A program made the position numbers and the translations under genes. A DNA stretch of 6,747 bases, taken from contig JAGBEM010000262.1 in the NCBI GenBank assembly GCA_017936985.1, positions 1 through 6,747 on the forward strand, read 5' to 3'. This document shows, in pieces, positions 6,182-6,747 of this stretch (positions are counted from its first letter, which is position 1; each line of letters begins with the position of its first letter). Below the pieces are notes generated by a model. The model worked only from the letters and a program-made list of their open reading frames with translations, had not been told where the DNA came from and did no database searches. The stretch is from Oscillospiraceae bacterium. Lineage in GTDB: Bacteria > Bacillota_A > Clostridia > Oscillospirales > Oscillospiraceae.

Positions 6182-6472
6182 ACACCCGCATTTTCTTATG
6201 CAGGGGATGGAAATGTGGAAGATCCTTACCTCTCGCCTGTCCATGGAGATTTCCTCGGCTTCCCTCCCATGCTGCTTCAGACCGGCACCCATGACCTGCT
6301 GCTCAGCGACACATTGACCATTGCGGCGCGGGCCAAAGCGGCAGGCTGTACTGTGGAAATGTCACTTTGCCCGGGGATGGTTCATGCCTATCAGTTTGGC
6401 CCCTCCATTGTGCGCGAATGTCGTTTTGCCTGGAAAGAGGCGAAGAATTGGCTGTGCCGCTGGCTCTATTGA
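6182..6472 (+). pseudogene. alpha/beta-hydrolase (esterase/lipase, HSL-like) C-terminal remnant
   Basis: About 97 codons match the end of hormone-sensitive-lipase-type esterases: FSYAGDGNVEDPYLSPVHGD, then GFPPMLLQTGTHDLLLSD with the catalytic Asp (GTHDLLLSD), and PGMVHAYQFG with the catalytic His. Final helices EAKNWLCRWLY lead to the TGA at 6470. The HGGG oxyanion loop and the GDSAG nucleophile elbow are absent, so about two thirds of the gene is missing. The frame is open upstream to 6017, but that part looks AraC-derived. With the adjoining GDSL and AraC pieces it suggests a former regulator-hydrolase cluster collapsed by deletions. Confidence 0.78.
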
Positions 6473-6512
6473 CTTGTCTTTTTGAAGGATAGCAAAGGAA
6501 TATTGATCACGC

Positions 6513-6558
6513 GCAAGGGCGCAGGCAGCGGATTCGCGGCTTGCGCCCTTGCTTTTTT
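6513..6558 (+). terminator. intrinsic terminator after the hydrolase remnant
   Basis: A 14-bp stem (6513-6526 with 6539-6552, one G-U pair) has a short inner GCG/CGC helix in the loop and is followed by six T at 6553-6558. It begins 40 bases after the alpha/beta-hydrolase stop and fits a surviving terminator of that gene. Confidence 0.85.
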
Positions 6559-6613
6559 AGCACCACGCTGCAAAGCTCGCTATCAAAAGAGGAAATAAGG
6601 CGTGTAATACTAA

Positions 6614-6645
6614 AATCTAATAAAACCCTTCGGTTTTATTAGATT
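6614..6645. repeat. AT-rich 14-bp perfect inverted repeat
   Basis: AATCTAATAAAACC (6614-6627) pairs with 6632-6645 around a CTTC loop. No T-run follows beyond the stem, so it is not a standard terminator. It is the second of three consecutive hairpins in a gene-free stretch. Confidence 0.75.
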
Positions 6646-6667
6646 GGCATCGCCTGACGGCGCTGCC

Positions 6668-6703
6668 ATTTCTGTAATTTTCGCAATAGAAAATTACAGA
6701 AAT
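6668..6703. repeat. AT-rich 15-bp perfect inverted repeat
   Basis: ATTTCTGTAATTTTC (6668-6682) pairs exactly with 6689-6703 around the loop GCAATA. There is no ORF near it and no T-run after it. It may belong to a repeated intergenic element together with the hairpin at 6614-6645. Confidence 0.75.
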
Positions 6704-6735
6704 CCGTCTCATTATGATCTTCATATGAAAAACTT

Positions 6736-6747
6736 CAATTCTGCGAA
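6736..6747 (+). repeat. 12-bp direct repeat, right copy (at window edge)
   Basis: This is the second copy of CAATTCTGCGAA and reaches the last base of the window, so its true length is unknown. The two copies bracket the whole accessory region. Confidence 0.35.

Noticed and set aside
6473..6747. CRISPR array or riboswitch in the hairpin-rich end
   Set aside because: The three hairpins differ in sequence, there are no regular repeats with spacers, and no downstream gene is visible for a riboswitch.

Overview
The window has two unlike halves. Positions 1-2850 are the conserved distal end of the alpha ribosomal-protein operon: rpsM (5' end cut off by the window edge), rpsK, rpsD, rpoA and rplQ. 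All are on the + strand with strong Shine-Dalgarno sites, and the run closes with a strong intrinsic terminator. Gene order, the GC-rich coding style, the zinc-free short S4 with an N-terminus starting [11 protein letters not shown], and TTGACA/TATAAT promoters suggest a GC-rich gut Clostridia, probably Oscillospiraceae (Flavonifractor/Intestinimonas/Oscillibacter-like). The genus is an inference from protein style, not a database match.

Positions 2881-3060 hold a single complete tRNA-Thr(GGT) gene with encoded CCA. It has its own perfect-consensus promoter and a UUCG-loop terminator.

From about 3060 onward the window is an accessory island that looks like a graveyard of mobile DNA. In order it holds: a perfect 17-bp inverted repeat; a tyrosine integrase that keeps its N-terminal and early catalytic parts but is frameshifted and cut off; the N-terminal HTH of a WYL-type regulator on the - strand; one apparently intact AT-rich SAM-dependent methyltransferase on the - strand with its own promoter and GTG start; and a serine recombinase on the - strand whose N-terminus, including the catalytic serine, is gone. 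The recombinase break point abuts the inner part of a GDSL/SGNH hydrolase on the + strand whose nucleophile motif reads GDA instead of GDS. This runs into an AraC-type HTH remnant with a frameshift, and then into the C-terminal third of an alpha/beta-hydrolase esterase.

The last 270 bases hold no gene but three strong consecutive hairpins, the first a clear terminator. A 12-base direct repeat occurs just after the tRNA unit (3100-3111) and at the very end of the window (6736-6747).

The housekeeping genes make small-subunit proteins S13, S11 and S4, large-subunit protein L17 and the RNA polymerase alpha subunit, co-expressed as in most bacteria. In the island only the methyltransferase looks functional. 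The rest reads as successive insertions and deletions downstream of a conserved operon and tRNA. I see no complete new system. The most useful points for follow-up are the intact methyltransferase and its truncated regulator partner, the chimeric junctions that would mislead gene callers, and the hairpin cluster and direct repeat at the island edges.
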